Positions 9,213-19,098 are shown, counted from the first letter of the stretch. The stretch: 64,000 nucleotides of DNA from Ruminiclostridium herbifermentans (GCF_005473905.2 NZ_CP061336.1:620001-684000), one strand, 5' to 3'. The notes: generated from the sequence alone by a model not told the origin. Translations and numbers: made by a program.

Positions 9213-9590
9213 ATGATTAATAATATTAGTGATGATTTAAAAAAGATTATACTAGCTGGAATTGGTGCAGTTGCTACAACTGCTGAAAAGTCAAAACAAG
9301 TATTAGACGAACTTGTAAAAAAGGGTGAAATTACAGTTGAGCAGGGTAAGGTTTTAAATGAAGAACTTAAGAGAAATATTAATTCAAAAATCAAAGTACC
9401 CTTTAGTACATGTGATACACAAGAGGCAGCGAAAGTTAACGTTGATTCATCAGAAATAAATACATCTGATAAAAATGTAATGTCTATTACCAAGCAGCTT
9501 GACAAACTGAGCAAGGAAGAGATAGCTGCAATTAAGGCTAAGCTTGCAGAATTGGAGAGGACAGATACAGATGGGGAGACAGGAGAATAG
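9213..9590 (+). CDS. Phasin-like protein
   Basis: This 125-residue helical protein begins with a segment typical of phasin-superfamily regulators (KKIILAGIGAVATTAEKSKQ, then VLDELVKKGEITVEQGK), followed by a charged linker and a final helix (LDKLSKEEIAAIKAKLAELE). Such proteins are often encoded directly before UbiB/ABC1 kinases, as here: the downstream start lies inside this gene (20-bp overlap). I see no polyhydroxyalkanoate genes nearby, so granule binding is unlikely; membrane or kinase association is inferred from the pairing. GGAGGATATT precedes the ATG. Confidence 0.85.
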   Translation: MINNISDDLKKIILAGIGAVATTAEKSKQVLDELVKKGEITVEQGKVLNEELKRNINSKIKVPFSTCDTQEAAKVNVDSSEINTSDKNVMSITKQLDKLSKEEIAAIKAKLAELERTDTDGETGE

Positions 9591-11163
9591 TACAGATAGT
9601 AATAAAAAAAGATTAGGTCAAATAATTTCAGTATTAGTAAAAAATGATCTTGTTAAGGGAATTACACCAGAAAAGCTAAGAAAAATAATTGAAGAATTAG
9701 GCCCTACCTTTGTTAAGCTTGGACAAATTATGTCAATGCGTAATGAAATACTTCCAATGGAATACTGTAAAGAACTTGAGAAACTGCGTGCTGACGTAAA
9801 ACCAATGGAGTTTTCAGAAGTAAAAAAAGTTATTGAGGATGAATATGGAACAGAGCTTGAAGAGGTGTTTCAATGCTTCGACAGTGCACCTTTAGGCTCA
9901 GCTTCTATTGCACAAGCACATTTTGCAGTTCTTAAAAGTGGGGAAAAGGTTGTTGTTAAGGTGCAACGCCCGGGCATAAAGGATATTATGGCTCGCGATA
10001 TATCATTACTCAGAAAAGCCTCAAAAATTTTAAAGATTGCTGTTAATACAGGAAATGCAGTGGATTTTGGAATAATACTCGATGAAATGTGGACAGTGAC
10101 TAGTCAGGAGATGGACTTCCTTATTGAAGCACGTCACGCAGAAGAATTCTATGATTATAATAAAGATATTGTATATTCTACCTGTCCCCAAATAGAACAT
10201 AAATATACCACATCAAAGGTACTTGTAATGGAATATATTGAAGGTGTTCAGATAGATGATACTGAGACACTAGTTTCAATGGGATATGATTTAAATGAAA
10301 TTGGATTAAAGCTTGCTGATAATTACATAAAGCAAATTATTGATGATGCATTTTTTCATGCGGATCCTCATCCTGGCAATATTCGAATTAGAGGCGGAGA
10401 GATTGTTTGGATTGATTTAGGAATGATGGGAAGGCTGTCTAATAGGGATAAGCTACTGTTTAAGAATGCAATCAAAGCTATTGCAGAAAATGATATTGAT
10501 GAAATAAAGAACATTTTAATAACCCTTGGCAATCATAAGGGAAGGATTAATCATTTAAGGCTGTATTCAGATATAAGTGATATGCTGTCTAAATATGGGA
10601 ATAAGAGCATTGGAGACATGGACTTGGGAATTATAATCGAGGAGTTCCTTTTCCTTGCAAATACCCATGGGATATCCATGCCAAAGGGAATGAGTATGTT
10701 GAGCCGCGGAATAATAACAATAGAAGGTGTATTGGCTAAAATTTCTCCAGATATAAATGTAGTTCAAGTAATGACAAACCGAATGGCTTCAGAAGTATTA
10801 AATAACATAGATTTGTCACAAGAGATATTGAATGTAGGAAAGACATTATATGGTTCAGCGAGGAAAACTTTGGATATTCCCGCGCAGCTTTCAGATATTT
10901 TAAAAATGGTAATAAAAGGTCAAGCGAAGGTAAATATGGAACTAACAGGCTCAGAAGAACCGCTTGCTGCTATTGATAAAATGGTAAATAGATTGGTTAT
11001 TTGTATTATTAATGCTGGATTGCTAATTGGTTCAAGTTTAATTTGTACTACAAATATGGAACTGAAAATATTGGGTATACCATTGATTGGAGTGCTTGGA
11101 TATGCGGTATCATTGATTCTTGGAGGGTGGCTGATACTTGATATAAGAAAGAAAAAAACTTGA
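9571..11163 (+). CDS. UbiB/ABC1 (AarF) family atypical kinase
   Basis: The protein has 530 residues from ATG 9571, with GGAGAGGA upstream inside the preceding gene. Family signatures occur in order: the KxGQ motif (FVKLGQIMSMR), the Ala-rich nucleotide loop (PLGSASIAQAH), the catalytic Lys strand (EKVVVKVQRPGI), EMDFLIEARHAEEF, the catalytic loop HADPHPGNI, and the metal-binding DLGMMG. Two C-terminal membrane helices (about residues 470-525) anchor it. In other bacteria such ATPases support isoprenoid-quinone biosynthesis, but an anaerobic Clostridium probably lacks ubiquinone, so the substrate here is likely another prenyl lipid. It is translationally coupled to the phasin-like gene. Confidence 0.92.
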   Translation: MGRQENSTDSNKKRLGQIISVLVKNDLVKGITPEKLRKIIEELGPTFVKLGQIMSMRNEILPMEYCKELEKLRADVKPMEFSEVKKVIEDEYGTELEEVFQCFDSAPLGSASIAQAHFAVLKSGEKVVVKVQRPGIKDIMARDISLLRKASKILKIAVNTGNAVDFGIILDEMWTVTSQEMDFLIEARHAEEFYDYNKDIVYSTCPQIEHKYTTSKVLVMEYIEGVQIDDTETLVSMGYDLNEIGLKLADNYIKQIIDDAFFHADPHPGNIRIRGGEIVWIDLGMMGRLSNRDKLLFKNAIKAIAENDIDEIKNILITLGNHKGRINHLRLYSDISDMLSKYGNKSIGDMDLGIIIEEFLFLANTHGISMPKGMSMLSRGIITIEGVLAKISPDINVVQVMTNRMASEVLNNIDLSQEILNVGKTLYGSARKTLDIPAQLSDILKMVIKGQAKVNMELTGSEEPLAAIDKMVNRLVICIINAGLLIGSSLICTTNMELKILGIPLIGVLGYAVSLILGGWLILDIRKKKT

Positions 11164-11550
11164 AGATTAAGCTATATGAGTAAAATATGAAAATTGACTT
11201 ATTTATTATGATATTTGAATATATATGTTTATATGATTAAGAACTTTGAAAAGCCGACAAATCAAACCATAATCACTATATTTGACAATAGATATTTATA
11301 AATAGTAAAATTTGTAAATATAATATGTGTATTTTTACCTAATGCTGTAAATAAAAATATACATGTGTTATAATTTCATAAGTAATATATGGGATAGACA
11401 TAGAATTAATTTGGAATTGATTCACAAAAAGATAGTACTAAATTTTATATTTATTTTGTAATAAAAATGTGGATAAAATTACTCCCTTAGAAATTTTATG
11501 TGAAATATTGAGTTAATTAAATTGTTATTTGAAATATAAATGGAGGATAT

Positions 11551-12585
11551 ATGCCAAAGAAAGTTACAATGGATACAATAGCAAAGAAACTTGGGATATC
11601 GAAAAATACAGTTTCTTTAGCATTGAGAGGGATGTCAGGTATTAGTGAAGCAACAAGGAAAGCAATCGAAGATACTGCTATAAGCATGGGATATCAATAT
11701 AAGTCAAACGCTGTAAAGGCTTCAAACACGCGTAACCTGTGTCTTGTTATAGCCAAAAGCACCCGTGATTCAATTGGATTTTTCAGCTATATTCAGCTAG
11801 GCATAGAGGACGAGGCAAGAAGGAACAATTTAAATACAATAATACATTATTACGATGAGAATGATGAAGTATTTGGAATGCCTAATTGCATCAAGGAGGG
11901 AATGATTTCAGGTATAATTACACTTGGAAGAAATTCTCCAAAAACTATAAAATCAATAAATTCATATAATCTCCCCGTTATTATGGTTGATAATTATTTT
12001 GATAATTTACCAATGGATTGTATATTAACAGATAACCACTGCGGCGGATATCTTGCAACAGAGTACTTAATTGAGTGTGGACATACAAAAATAGGGTTTA
12101 TTGGAGATGTTTCGCTATCTGTTAGTTTTTATGACAGATATCAGGGATATACAAAAGCACTAAAAGAGTATAATCTTGAAATGAATGAAGGATACTCTGT
12201 GCTTGATAAAGGCCTGGGTAATTTATCAAGTGAAGAGGTAGAAAAAATAATTAGCGAGGTAAAATCTAAGGAAGGATTACCTACTGCTTATGTTTGCTGT
12301 AATGATGCTCAAGCAATAGTAACAATGAAGGCGATGAAAAATATGAACATTTCGATACCAAATAAAGTGTCAATTATTGGATTTGATGATATTGAAACTG
12401 CAAGAAATATGACGCCAGAATTAACTACTATGAAGGTAGAAAAAGAATTAATGGGAAAGATAGCTGTTCGTAAACTTCTTGAAAGAATAGATGGTGGTAC
12501 TGGAATACCACAGAAAGTTCTTCTGTCGGCATCCTTAGTAAAGCGAGAATCAGTTAAACAATTAATAAGTCATAACAACTCTTAA
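11551..12585 (+). CDS. LacI family transcriptional regulator
   Basis: This 344-residue repressor has an N-terminal LacI helix-turn-helix (residues 5-28, TMDTIAKKLGISKNTVSLAL) with hinge, then a periplasmic-binding-protein-like sugar domain. Recognisable segments are GIITLGRNSP, the dimer/effector region DNHCGGYLATEYLIECGHTK, GFIGD, DRYQGYTKAL and the C-terminal SIIGFDDIE, all typical of the GalR/LacI class. It probably senses a sugar or sugar phosphate. No transport or glycosidase genes adjoin it, so its targets cannot be read from context. GGAGG precedes the ATG. Confidence 0.92.
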   Translation: MPKKVTMDTIAKKLGISKNTVSLALRGMSGISEATRKAIEDTAISMGYQYKSNAVKASNTRNLCLVIAKSTRDSIGFFSYIQLGIEDEARRNNLNTIIHYYDENDEVFGMPNCIKEGMISGIITLGRNSPKTIKSINSYNLPVIMVDNYFDNLPMDCILTDNHCGGYLATEYLIECGHTKIGFIGDVSLSVSFYDRYQGYTKALKEYNLEMNEGYSVLDKGLGNLSSEEVEKIISEVKSKEGLPTAYVCCNDAQAIVTMKAMKNMNISIPNKVSIIGFDDIETARNMTPELTTMKVEKELMGKIAVRKLLERIDGGTGIPQKVLLSASLVKRESVKQLISHNNS

Positions 12586-13172
12586 TATATTTATATTGGA
12601 TTATAAATGGAATAAATAAAATATATTCAACGGAATTTTTAGACATAGTAGTCAAGTATGTTAATTCGAAAAAGAGATATTTGATATATAATGGATACTT
12701 ATTGATAGGCTTTCAAAACATACTTTTCAAGCCCAATCCGAGCATAATTAGAAAAGTCGAATTTTATTATTTGACAGCTTTGAATGTAATGTTATATACT
12801 ATTTCTAGATAATTTTGTCAAAATAGCATACAAATCAATAAAATTACTTTTATTTGAAAAGGTTACGTATAGGTGTGTTTAAATAAGTTAATTCATATAT
12901 TCCACTAAATGGAGGGTTATGCGTGTTAAGTTAGTGTTGACTATATTATAGCTTAACACAAAAACACTTATTATAACTAATATATAAGTTTTTATATCAT
13001 ATTGTTCATAAAATTAAATCTAAAAAATATTATTGTTCCGAAAGTATTAACTCATATAAAATTATTAATTTATATATAAATATATTACTGATGACATTTA
13101 CGGTTCATATATTCGATGATGCAATTATTATGAAACATTATTTAATTAGTTATTAAGAGGGGAGTTTTTGTT
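12586..13172. other. AT-rich leader region before the carrier-protein cluster
   Basis: No gene is seen. The inverted repeat GTGTTAAG (12923-12930) with CTTAACAC (12952-12959) surrounds a TTGACT/TATATT region and may be an operator. Within it, GGAGGG is followed almost at once by ATG and ten codons (MRVKLVLTIL, 12919-12951), a possible but poorly spaced leader peptide. The 200 bp before the first cluster gene are nearly all A and T. Confidence 0.4.
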
Positions 13173-13421
13173 ATGAAAAGAGAGGAAATTGAAGAAAAAA
13201 TATCTGAAATTTTGAAAAACCGCAGTCAGTTTAATGGAGATAATATTAAGTTGGATAGTGATTTGAGAGACAACTATGGTATAGACTCTATTGCTTTAGT
13301 CGAAATTTTGATTGAAATTGAATGTGAATTTGATATCTCATTTGATAGTAATTTACTTACTTATGAATATTTTTCTACTGGAAAAGCAATTTGTGATTAC
13401 ATAGAGAAAAAGTTACAATGA
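13173..13421 (+). CDS. Acyl carrier protein-like protein, first of two
   Basis: This 82-residue acidic four-helix protein carries the phosphopantetheine attachment motif GIDS at Ser39 (DNYGIDSIALVEILIEIE). It would hold an acyl or aminoacyl group as a thioester for the enzymes encoded downstream. It starts the putative biosynthetic cluster, preceded by GAGGGG 9 bp from the ATG. About 500 bp of repeat-rich sequence separate it from the next gene, so it may be transcribed separately. It is too far from fatty-acid genes to be the housekeeping ACP, and its sequence is diverged from typical AcpP. Confidence 0.88.
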   Translation: MKREEIEEKISEILKNRSQFNGDNIKLDSDLRDNYGIDSIALVEILIEIECEFDISFDSNLLTYEYFSTGKAICDYIEKKLQ

Positions 13422-13436
13422 GGAAAATTGTTCTCT

Positions 13437-13880
13437 GTTTTTATAAGCAGTGGATACCGCTTTGGTTTTCAGACTGAGAGAACAACACCTTACAAAGATG
13501 CCGCTGATTCTAATAAAATTTTTCTACAATCAAAAAATTATAATCGAAAAAATATAATCAAAAAACTACAATTAAAAAACTACAATTAAAAAACTACATT
13601 CGAAAAATCTATAATCACAATTTTGAAATCAATAATTTATTTTGATTCTAGGCATAATAAAGATTCTATAAAATGTCCCCACTTCTATAAGTGACGGCCA
13701 CAATTTTGGTTTTCAGGCAGTGAGATTATCTACCGCCTTTTTGGAACGCCGCAAAATGTAAATAGTTCGAAAGTAATGTATCTACGAACAAGGTTTCGAG
13801 CCACAAAAACCACAAGTGTTTTTGGAAATGTATAAAATCGAAAAATTTCATTTTGAAAATAGGCGTTATATTACAACTTG
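13437..13880. repeat. Two more copies (B, C) of a dispersed repeat
   Basis: Copy C (13675-13880) is the fullest: CCACTTCTATAAGTG hairpin, TTTTGGTTTTCAGGCA, GAACGCCGCAAAATGTAA, CCACAAGTGTTTTTGG and a tail ATTTTGAAAATAGGCGTTAT. Copy B (13437-13480 with a tail near 13640) shares AGTGGATACCGCTTTGG..TTTTCAG and TTTTGATTCTAGGCATAATA. Between them is a short tandem of AAAAAACTACAATT units (13560-13600). No coding potential is visible. The repeats split the first carrier-protein gene from the rest of its cluster. Confidence 0.6.
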
Positions 13881-13916
13881 CAGTAAATCAAAATGCCTTT
13901 TTAGGAGTGTTGAATA

Positions 13917-15041
13917 ATGGCAATGAAAAGTATTAAAAACGTACCTAGATTTTTCGAACCCTATGTTAGTGACTGTTTCCATAATGCATTATCAGCTCAA
14001 TTTTTGTATTTAGGGCTTAATCCTAATATATTATTGGCCGATTACCTTTCGTTCTTATATGATAAAGAAACAGGATACATGGGAGTAAATTATCTATATA
14101 AATACAATACCTCAGTGGAATTTTCAGAAAAAGAGTTAAATACATCATTCGAACTTATCTATTTTCCAGTTCCTAAGCTTTATGAAAATAATATTGAACA
14201 TAAAGCTGTTACAGATAAAGATCAAATTATTGTAAAAATGTATATTGAAAACAACCCAGATGGCGCATATAACAGAGTAAAGGAATTGATAGATCAAGAT
14301 ATTCCTGTTGTAGTTGCAGTAGACCTGTTTTATATAAGGTATCACAGAGCATATCAAAAAGAGCACGGACTCCATTATGTAGTGATAACTGGATACAATG
14401 AAGAGGAAGGTTGGTATGAGTTATTTGACAAATACAAACTGACAAATAGTGACTTTGACGGAAAGCTGCAAATAGATGAAATAAGGATAGCTAGAGCGTC
14501 TGAGAATCCATTAAGTAATGCAATAATGGGCGAATATTCAAGGCCAATTCAAAATGTATGGTGTGAGTTAGAGAATTATAAAAATTTCAAAGTTAAAACT
14601 GATAGAATTATTGCTACTTTGAGGGAAAGCTGCAGCAGAATGAACAGTGAAAAAGAGGTTCTTGGATACCAATGTGGATTTGAAGCAATTAATACCTTGA
14701 TTAGTGATTTAAATAGTAAGAAGTCAGAAGAATTATCCGAAACAAGACAGTATATGTTTAAAACATATTATAATGAGACTTTTAAGACTATATCTAGAAG
14801 TAGAAAAAGATTTAAAACATTTATAAATGAACTTAATGATTTTATACCTCAAAATTCTCAAGAAGAAATATCAAATCTGCTAGAAGAGTCATCAAGGCAT
14901 TGGGATATATGTGCAAATCTATCTTTGAAGTTAGGAATCACGAAAAAATTAATACTGATAGATGACATTATTGATCAGCTTAATAAGGTTATTATAAATG
15001 AACAGAAGGTAATATCAAGTTTAGGCAATTTGCTTAAGTAA
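13917..15041 (+). CDS. BtrH-like N-terminal domain protein (papain-fold acyltransferase candidate)
   Basis: This 374-residue protein resembles the N-terminal domain of butirosin protein BtrH, which transfers an acyl chain from a carrier protein to an amine. Visible landmarks are Cys20 in YVSDCFHNALSAQFLYLG, His153 in HGLHYVVITGYNEE and Asp171 in WYELFDKYKL, consistent with a Cys-His-Asp cysteine-peptidase fold. The C-terminal 170 residues are helical and match the accessory part of such proteins loosely. No signal peptide is present. The position between carrier proteins and an acyl ligase makes ACP-to-acceptor acyl transfer the best guess; the acceptor is unknown. The start has AGGAG 10 bp upstream. 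Confidence 0.75.
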   Translation: MAMKSIKNVPRFFEPYVSDCFHNALSAQFLYLGLNPNILLADYLSFLYDKETGYMGVNYLYKYNTSVEFSEKELNTSFELIYFPVPKLYENNIEHKAVTDKDQIIVKMYIENNPDGAYNRVKELIDQDIPVVVAVDLFYIRYHRAYQKEHGLHYVVITGYNEEEGWYELFDKYKLTNSDFDGKLQIDEIRIARASENPLSNAIMGEYSRPIQNVWCELENYKNFKVKTDRIIATLRESCSRMNSEKEVLGYQCGFEAINTLISDLNSKKSEELSETRQYMFKTYYNETFKTISRSRKRFKTFINELNDFIPQNSQEEISNLLEESSRHWDICANLSLKLGITKKLILIDDIIDQLNKVIINEQKVISSLGNLLK

Positions 15042-15255
15042 AATAACACAATTAATTTAGGTCAGTTAAATAATTATGCTTGAATAAACAAGGTGTGTTT
15101 TAAATCTACAAATAGTTTTCAATAGAATAGTAAATGTACCTCTGCCAATAGCTTTTAGAATAAAGTTATCTTTATAAAGCAAAGATTATACGCTTAAGGC
15201 TTTTCAAATTTTGAGGGGCTAGATGAGAGATTAATTATGAGAGGGATGATGCAAT

Positions 15256-16773
15256 TTGAATTATTCACCATGGAGTTTGTTTTCAGAGAGTTGTAACAAG
15301 TTTCCGAATAATATTATGTTAATCCATGGAAATTCACAATTCACTTATGCACAAATGATGGAGTTAGTATTAAAGGCATCAGATTTTATTGATAGTATGG
15401 ATTTTAAGATAGGAGGTATTTTTCTTCCTAACAGTCCTCAGCTTATTACATATATGTTTGCTTTAAACAAGCAAAATAAACTTGTAGTGCCACTTTCGTA
15501 TCAACTTAAAGGGGAATCACTATTTAGAAGAATTAATTATGCAGATATTGAATTTTTGGTTACAGATAAGAATGGATTCGATGAAGTTAGTAAGATTAAG
15601 GACAGATTGCAAATTAAGTACCTTATTGTTTTAGAAAATGAATTTGATGTACAGGTTTACAAATTTGATTCTGAGAAAATAATTACTGAAGACATTAAAG
15701 AAGGCACATTTGGCATATGCTTTACAGGAGGTTCTACCGCAGAGCCAAAAGGAGTAGTGCTTTCTAATTATGCGGTTTCTGGTAATGCATTAGCAGTTGC
15801 AGATGTTTTGCAATTTACTAGTGAAGATAGCTTCCTTATAGCAAGACCTCTAACGCAAGCAGGACCAATAGCTAGTGACCTGTTCATGGCTATCAGCTGC
15901 GGGGCATGTGTTATTTTGCTAAATGATTTATATCATCCTGCTATCTTTTTAAAAACAATCCAAGAATTACGTCCAACAACAACATATTTAGTAAGAACAA
16001 TGATGGTGCAAATATTTGATTATCCTTTTTTAGATAGGTTTGATATTAGTTCTATAAAAAGAATTATTCTCGGAGCCATGATAACTCCTGAAAGTGTGTT
16101 CTTAAAGACTACGGAAAAATTTAAGAATGCTATAGTATACAATGCCTATGGTTTGTCGGAAGCATCGGTGAGAGTTTCTTTTGCATGTAGTGAGGATTTA
16201 TTAGCATATCCTGGCACAGTAGGAAGACCAATAAAAGGCTGTGACGTTACAATTTATCGTGATGATGGTTCTGTTTGTGAAGCGGACGAGATAGGAGAGA
16301 TATTTGTTCGTACTGATTACATTATGGACGGATATTATAAATGTAAAGACAAGACCTTAGAGGCGATTACTGATAAGGGATTAAGGACTAGGGATAAAGG
16401 TTACAAGAATAAAGAAGGCATGTTATTTATTGTAGGTAGGACAGATGACTTAATTAATCAGGGTGGAAATAATGTGTATCCTATTGAAATTGAACAGATA
16501 CTGCTTATGAACCCTTTAATTAGAGAAGCTGTTGTAATTGGAATAGATGATGAAAAATTAGGTCAGAAAATTATTGCGTTGGTTCGTGTGGCTGAAGGTG
16601 AGAATGTATTAGTTCAAGATTTGTATAAATGGTGTCGTGCAAATCTAGAGGATAGAAAGATTCCAAGAGAAATTGTAATAGTTGAAAAGATGCCAAGAAA
16701 TGAAATGGGTAAACTTAACAAAAATATCCTCAGAAGCTTTTATATAGACCAAATCCAAAATAGGAGGAGTTAA
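15256..16773 (+). CDS. AMP-dependent acyl-CoA/acyl-ACP synthetase
   Basis: This 505-residue ANL-superfamily ligase activates a carboxylic acid with ATP and passes it to CoA or a carrier-protein thiol. Motifs in order: the P-loop TGGSTAEPKGVVLS, the YGLSEASVR motif (acyl site), the TRDKGY and GRTDDLINQGGNNVYPIEIE hinge, and the catalytic Lys near the end in MPRNEMGKLNKNIL. The start is TTG with GAGGG 10 bp upstream. With two carrier proteins in the same cluster, ACP loading is the likely role. The next gene begins 3 bp after its stop, so the two are co-translated. Confidence 0.9.
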   Translation: MNYSPWSLFSESCNKFPNNIMLIHGNSQFTYAQMMELVLKASDFIDSMDFKIGGIFLPNSPQLITYMFALNKQNKLVVPLSYQLKGESLFRRINYADIEFLVTDKNGFDEVSKIKDRLQIKYLIVLENEFDVQVYKFDSEKIITEDIKEGTFGICFTGGSTAEPKGVVLSNYAVSGNALAVADVLQFTSEDSFLIARPLTQAGPIASDLFMAISCGACVILLNDLYHPAIFLKTIQELRPTTTYLVRTMMVQIFDYPFLDRFDISSIKRIILGAMITPESVFLKTTEKFKNAIVYNAYGLSEASVRVSFACSEDLLAYPGTVGRPIKGCDVTIYRDDGSVCEADEIGEIFVRTDYIMDGYYKCKDKTLEAITDKGLRTRDKGYKNKEGMLFIVGRTDDLINQGGNNVYPIEIEQILLMNPLIREAVVIGIDDEKLGQKIIALVRVAEGENVLVQDLYKWCRANLEDRKIPREIVIVEKMPRNEMGKLNKNILRSFYIDQIQNRRS

Positions 16774-16776
16774 AAA

Positions 16777-17958
16777 ATGAAACGAGAAGATTTGTCGCTA
16801 GAGAGACAACTGGTATTAATGACAGCAATTGAAATGGAGGAATCACAGAGGGCTAGATTGGAAGAAATTCTTAACAGTCACCTTAATTGGGCAGATATTA
16901 TTTTTCAGATGATAACTCATAGAACATTAGGTATGTTTTATTATAACTTAAAAAAGTTTAAATTGGTTGATAAGCTTGAAAAAGAAATACATCGTCTTTT
17001 AGATGCGAATTGGCAGGTTTATGGGGAACGAAATGCATATTATCAAAAAGAGCTTACCAATGTTTTAAAGGCATTTAATGAGCATAATGTTGTTGTGCCT
17101 GTTCTTAAAGGTAATCTGCTAGCTATTATGGTTTATCCTGAGATTGAAACAAGAATATTTAATGACTTAGATATGATTATGAAGCTTGATGATGTAGTTC
17201 CTGTAACACAAGCCTTGGAAGGAATAGGATTCGTTCAGGGACATTTTGATGAGGAAAAACAAGAAATAATAGCAGCTTCAAGGAAAGAAAAAATGCTGCA
17301 GCAAATGGTTTCTCACGAATTACAGGAATTTCAGAAAATAAGCGACAACAAGTTTGCAAAGCTTGTACAGGTTGATATCAACCATGATGTTCTTTGGAAG
17401 GGAAATTGTCCATATAAGGTGCCTACTGAAGAATTAATTGCAAGGGCTCTTCCTATTGAGATAAACGGTGTTAAAGGATATATGCTTGATTACATAGACA
17501 ATATTATTCAGCTTAGCTGCCATTTGTACAAAGAAGCAACACTAATGATGTGGGTTACTGACTTAAGAGATTTGAAAATCTATAAGTTCTCTGATTTGTA
17601 TATGTATATTAAGAAGTTTTATGACAAGATTGATTGGGATTTACTTGTTGAAAGAATTAAGGGATACAATCTTGATAAGGTTGTTTATTATAATTTCCAT
17701 TATATAGAAATGATGTTTGGTGAGTTAATTCCTGAAAAAGTACTAAATGCATTAAGACCAGATGATCTTACTTATTTAGATGAATATGGAATAGAAAATA
17801 AAGAACCATCATTATGGGAATATGATTTCTTTACAAGGTTGTTTGAGACAGATAGAGTTTTGACCTTAGCGGAAAATCAATTATCAGGCATGAATAAGTA
17901 CTTAGATGCTAAAGCAAAATCTGATGGGGTTTTTAAACATAGAACATTAAATAACTAG
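16777..17958 (+). CDS. Nucleotidyltransferase-fold protein (NTP_transf_5-like)
   Basis: The 393-residue protein shows the pattern of the uncharacterised NTP_transf_5 family: VVVPVLKGNLLAIMVYPE followed by RIFNDLDMIMKLDD, with the paired acidic residues expected to bind metal and nucleotide, then a strand with VQVDINHDV and a helical C-terminal half. Relatives often sit in peptide and polysaccharide biosynthesis loci. It follows the ligase after 3 bp and its SD (AGGAGG) lies within the ligase gene. It may nucleotidylate the product or a carrier-bound intermediate; that role is inferred. Confidence 0.75.
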   Translation: MKREDLSLERQLVLMTAIEMEESQRARLEEILNSHLNWADIIFQMITHRTLGMFYYNLKKFKLVDKLEKEIHRLLDANWQVYGERNAYYQKELTNVLKAFNEHNVVVPVLKGNLLAIMVYPEIETRIFNDLDMIMKLDDVVPVTQALEGIGFVQGHFDEEKQEIIAASRKEKMLQQMVSHELQEFQKISDNKFAKLVQVDINHDVLWKGNCPYKVPTEELIARALPIEINGVKGYMLDYIDNIIQLSCHLYKEATLMMWVTDLRDLKIYKFSDLYMYIKKFYDKIDWDLLVERIKGYNLDKVVYYNFHYIEMMFGELIPEKVLNALRPDDLTYLDEYGIENKEPSLWEYDFFTRLFETDRVLTLAENQLSGMNKYLDAKAKSDGVFKHRTLNN

Positions 17959-18018
17959 AACTTGCAACACAGATATATGTAATCGGTGCAATAACGCAAT
18001 AAGCTTGGAGGGGAGATT

Positions 18019-18270
18019 ATGACAATTGATAGGGACAATATACTTAAAATGCTGATTACATCTTTAAAAAGAGATGAGAGTGAATTTGCCAATATAACAG
18101 ATGATACAGACTTAAGAGAGCATGGTCTTGATTCCATTACCAGCATTGAGACTATTGTTATGTTGGAGGAAGCATTTGATATTAGCGTTGATGATGATGA
18201 TTTATATATAGAGAATTTTAATACATTAGGAAAGATAATTAAACTGCTTGAAAAATGTATGAATAATTAG
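18019..18270 (+). CDS. Acyl carrier protein-like protein, second of two
   Basis: This 83-residue acidic protein has the phosphopantetheine Ser39 in EHGLDSITSIETIVMLEE. The serine has the same residue number as in the first carrier protein, but the two share only the usual ACP core, so they are old paralogs rather than a recent duplication. GGAGGGGAG precedes the ATG. It closes the cluster: a strong terminator follows at 18384. Two different carriers suggest that two acyl or aminoacyl units are handled separately. Confidence 0.88.
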   Translation: MTIDRDNILKMLITSLKRDESEFANITDDTDLREHGLDSITSIETIVMLEEAFDISVDDDDLYIENFNTLGKIIKLLEKCMNN

Positions 18271-18383
18271 ATAGAAGCAGTAGAGTAAAAGCTGTGTGCA
18301 GTAAGTTAAACTTTAGGACTTGGTTTTTTGGATTTAAGTAACTAATTCAACTGCAAAGTTTAAGTAAATATGTATTTAACCTA

Positions 18384-18438
18384 AGTGCAATCATAAAAAC
18401 TACCTAAATACTAGGCGGAGTTTTTGGTTGCACTTTTT
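18384..18438 (+). terminator. Terminator of the carrier-protein cluster
   Basis: AGTGCAA (18384-18390) pairs with TTGCACT (18428-18434), extended inward by AAAAACT/GAGTTTTT, and is followed by a T-run. Confidence 0.8.
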
Positions 18439-18656
18439 ATTAGAACTTGATTAAAGGCAGTGAACGAGAATAAATACTATTTTGCGTAATATAGTATACT
18501 AATAATTGGCTTAAGTAAATTAATACTATATAATTATTTTATTACAAGTTTATAAATGCTATTTTAGGAATATAAGTTAAAAAGATAGGTTTGTGCTAAC
18601 TTGGTGCATTTTTAATGGTGTGCAGAAGTCGTTAAAAAATAGACGTGGAGGATAGA

Positions 18657-19097
18657 ATGCAGATACTTGTTGATGCAGATGCATGTCCTGTTAAAGAAAT
18701 AATAGTGAGAGTTGCAAAAAAGTATAAAATTCCTGTAACAATGATAATTGACACAAGCCATGAACTCTATGATGGTTACAGTATCATAATAACAGTAGAT
18801 AAATCAAGAGACAGCGTAGATATAAAGCTAATAAACTTACTAAAGAAAGAAGATATTGTAGTTACTCAGGATTATGGAGTGGCTGCAATGGGATTAGGAA
18901 AGGGGGCAAGGGTGCTCAATCAGAATGGCTTGATTTATTCAGATAATAATATTGACAGGCTGTTATTTGAAAGGCATCTTGGTCAAAAGGTTCGCAGAGC
19001 AGGAGGCAGAACAGGTAGTGTTAAAAAACGTTCAAAAGAGGACAATGATAATTTTGAAAGAGCGTTAATAAAGCTGATTGAAAAGCGGGAAGAATAA
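18657..19097 (+). CDS. YaiI/YqxD (UPF0178, DUF188) family protein
   Basis: This 146-residue protein has the family signature at its start (MQILVDADACPVKEI), the NYN/PIN-like acidic strand pattern (SVDIKLINLLKKEDIVVTQD) and the C-terminal HLGQKVRRAGGRTGSVKKRS. The conserved aspartates suggest a metal-dependent nuclease-like fold, but no activity is established that I can cite. The start at 18657 has GGAGG 5 bp upstream; a GTG four codons earlier overlaps that SD. It ends about 95 bp before the mini-gene array and is probably a separate transcription unit. Confidence 0.9.
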   Translation: MQILVDADACPVKEIIVRVAKKYKIPVTMIIDTSHELYDGYSIIITVDKSRDSVDIKLINLLKKEDIVVTQDYGVAAMGLGKGARVLNQNGLIYSDNNIDRLLFERHLGQKVRRAGGRTGSVKKRSKEDNDNFERALIKLIEKREE

Positions 19098-19098
19098 G

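Noticed and set aside
13173-18270. Closthioamide-like polythioamide cluster
   Set aside because: Carrier proteins and a cysteine-peptidase-like protein are present, but I see no ATP-grasp or sulfur-transfer enzymes.
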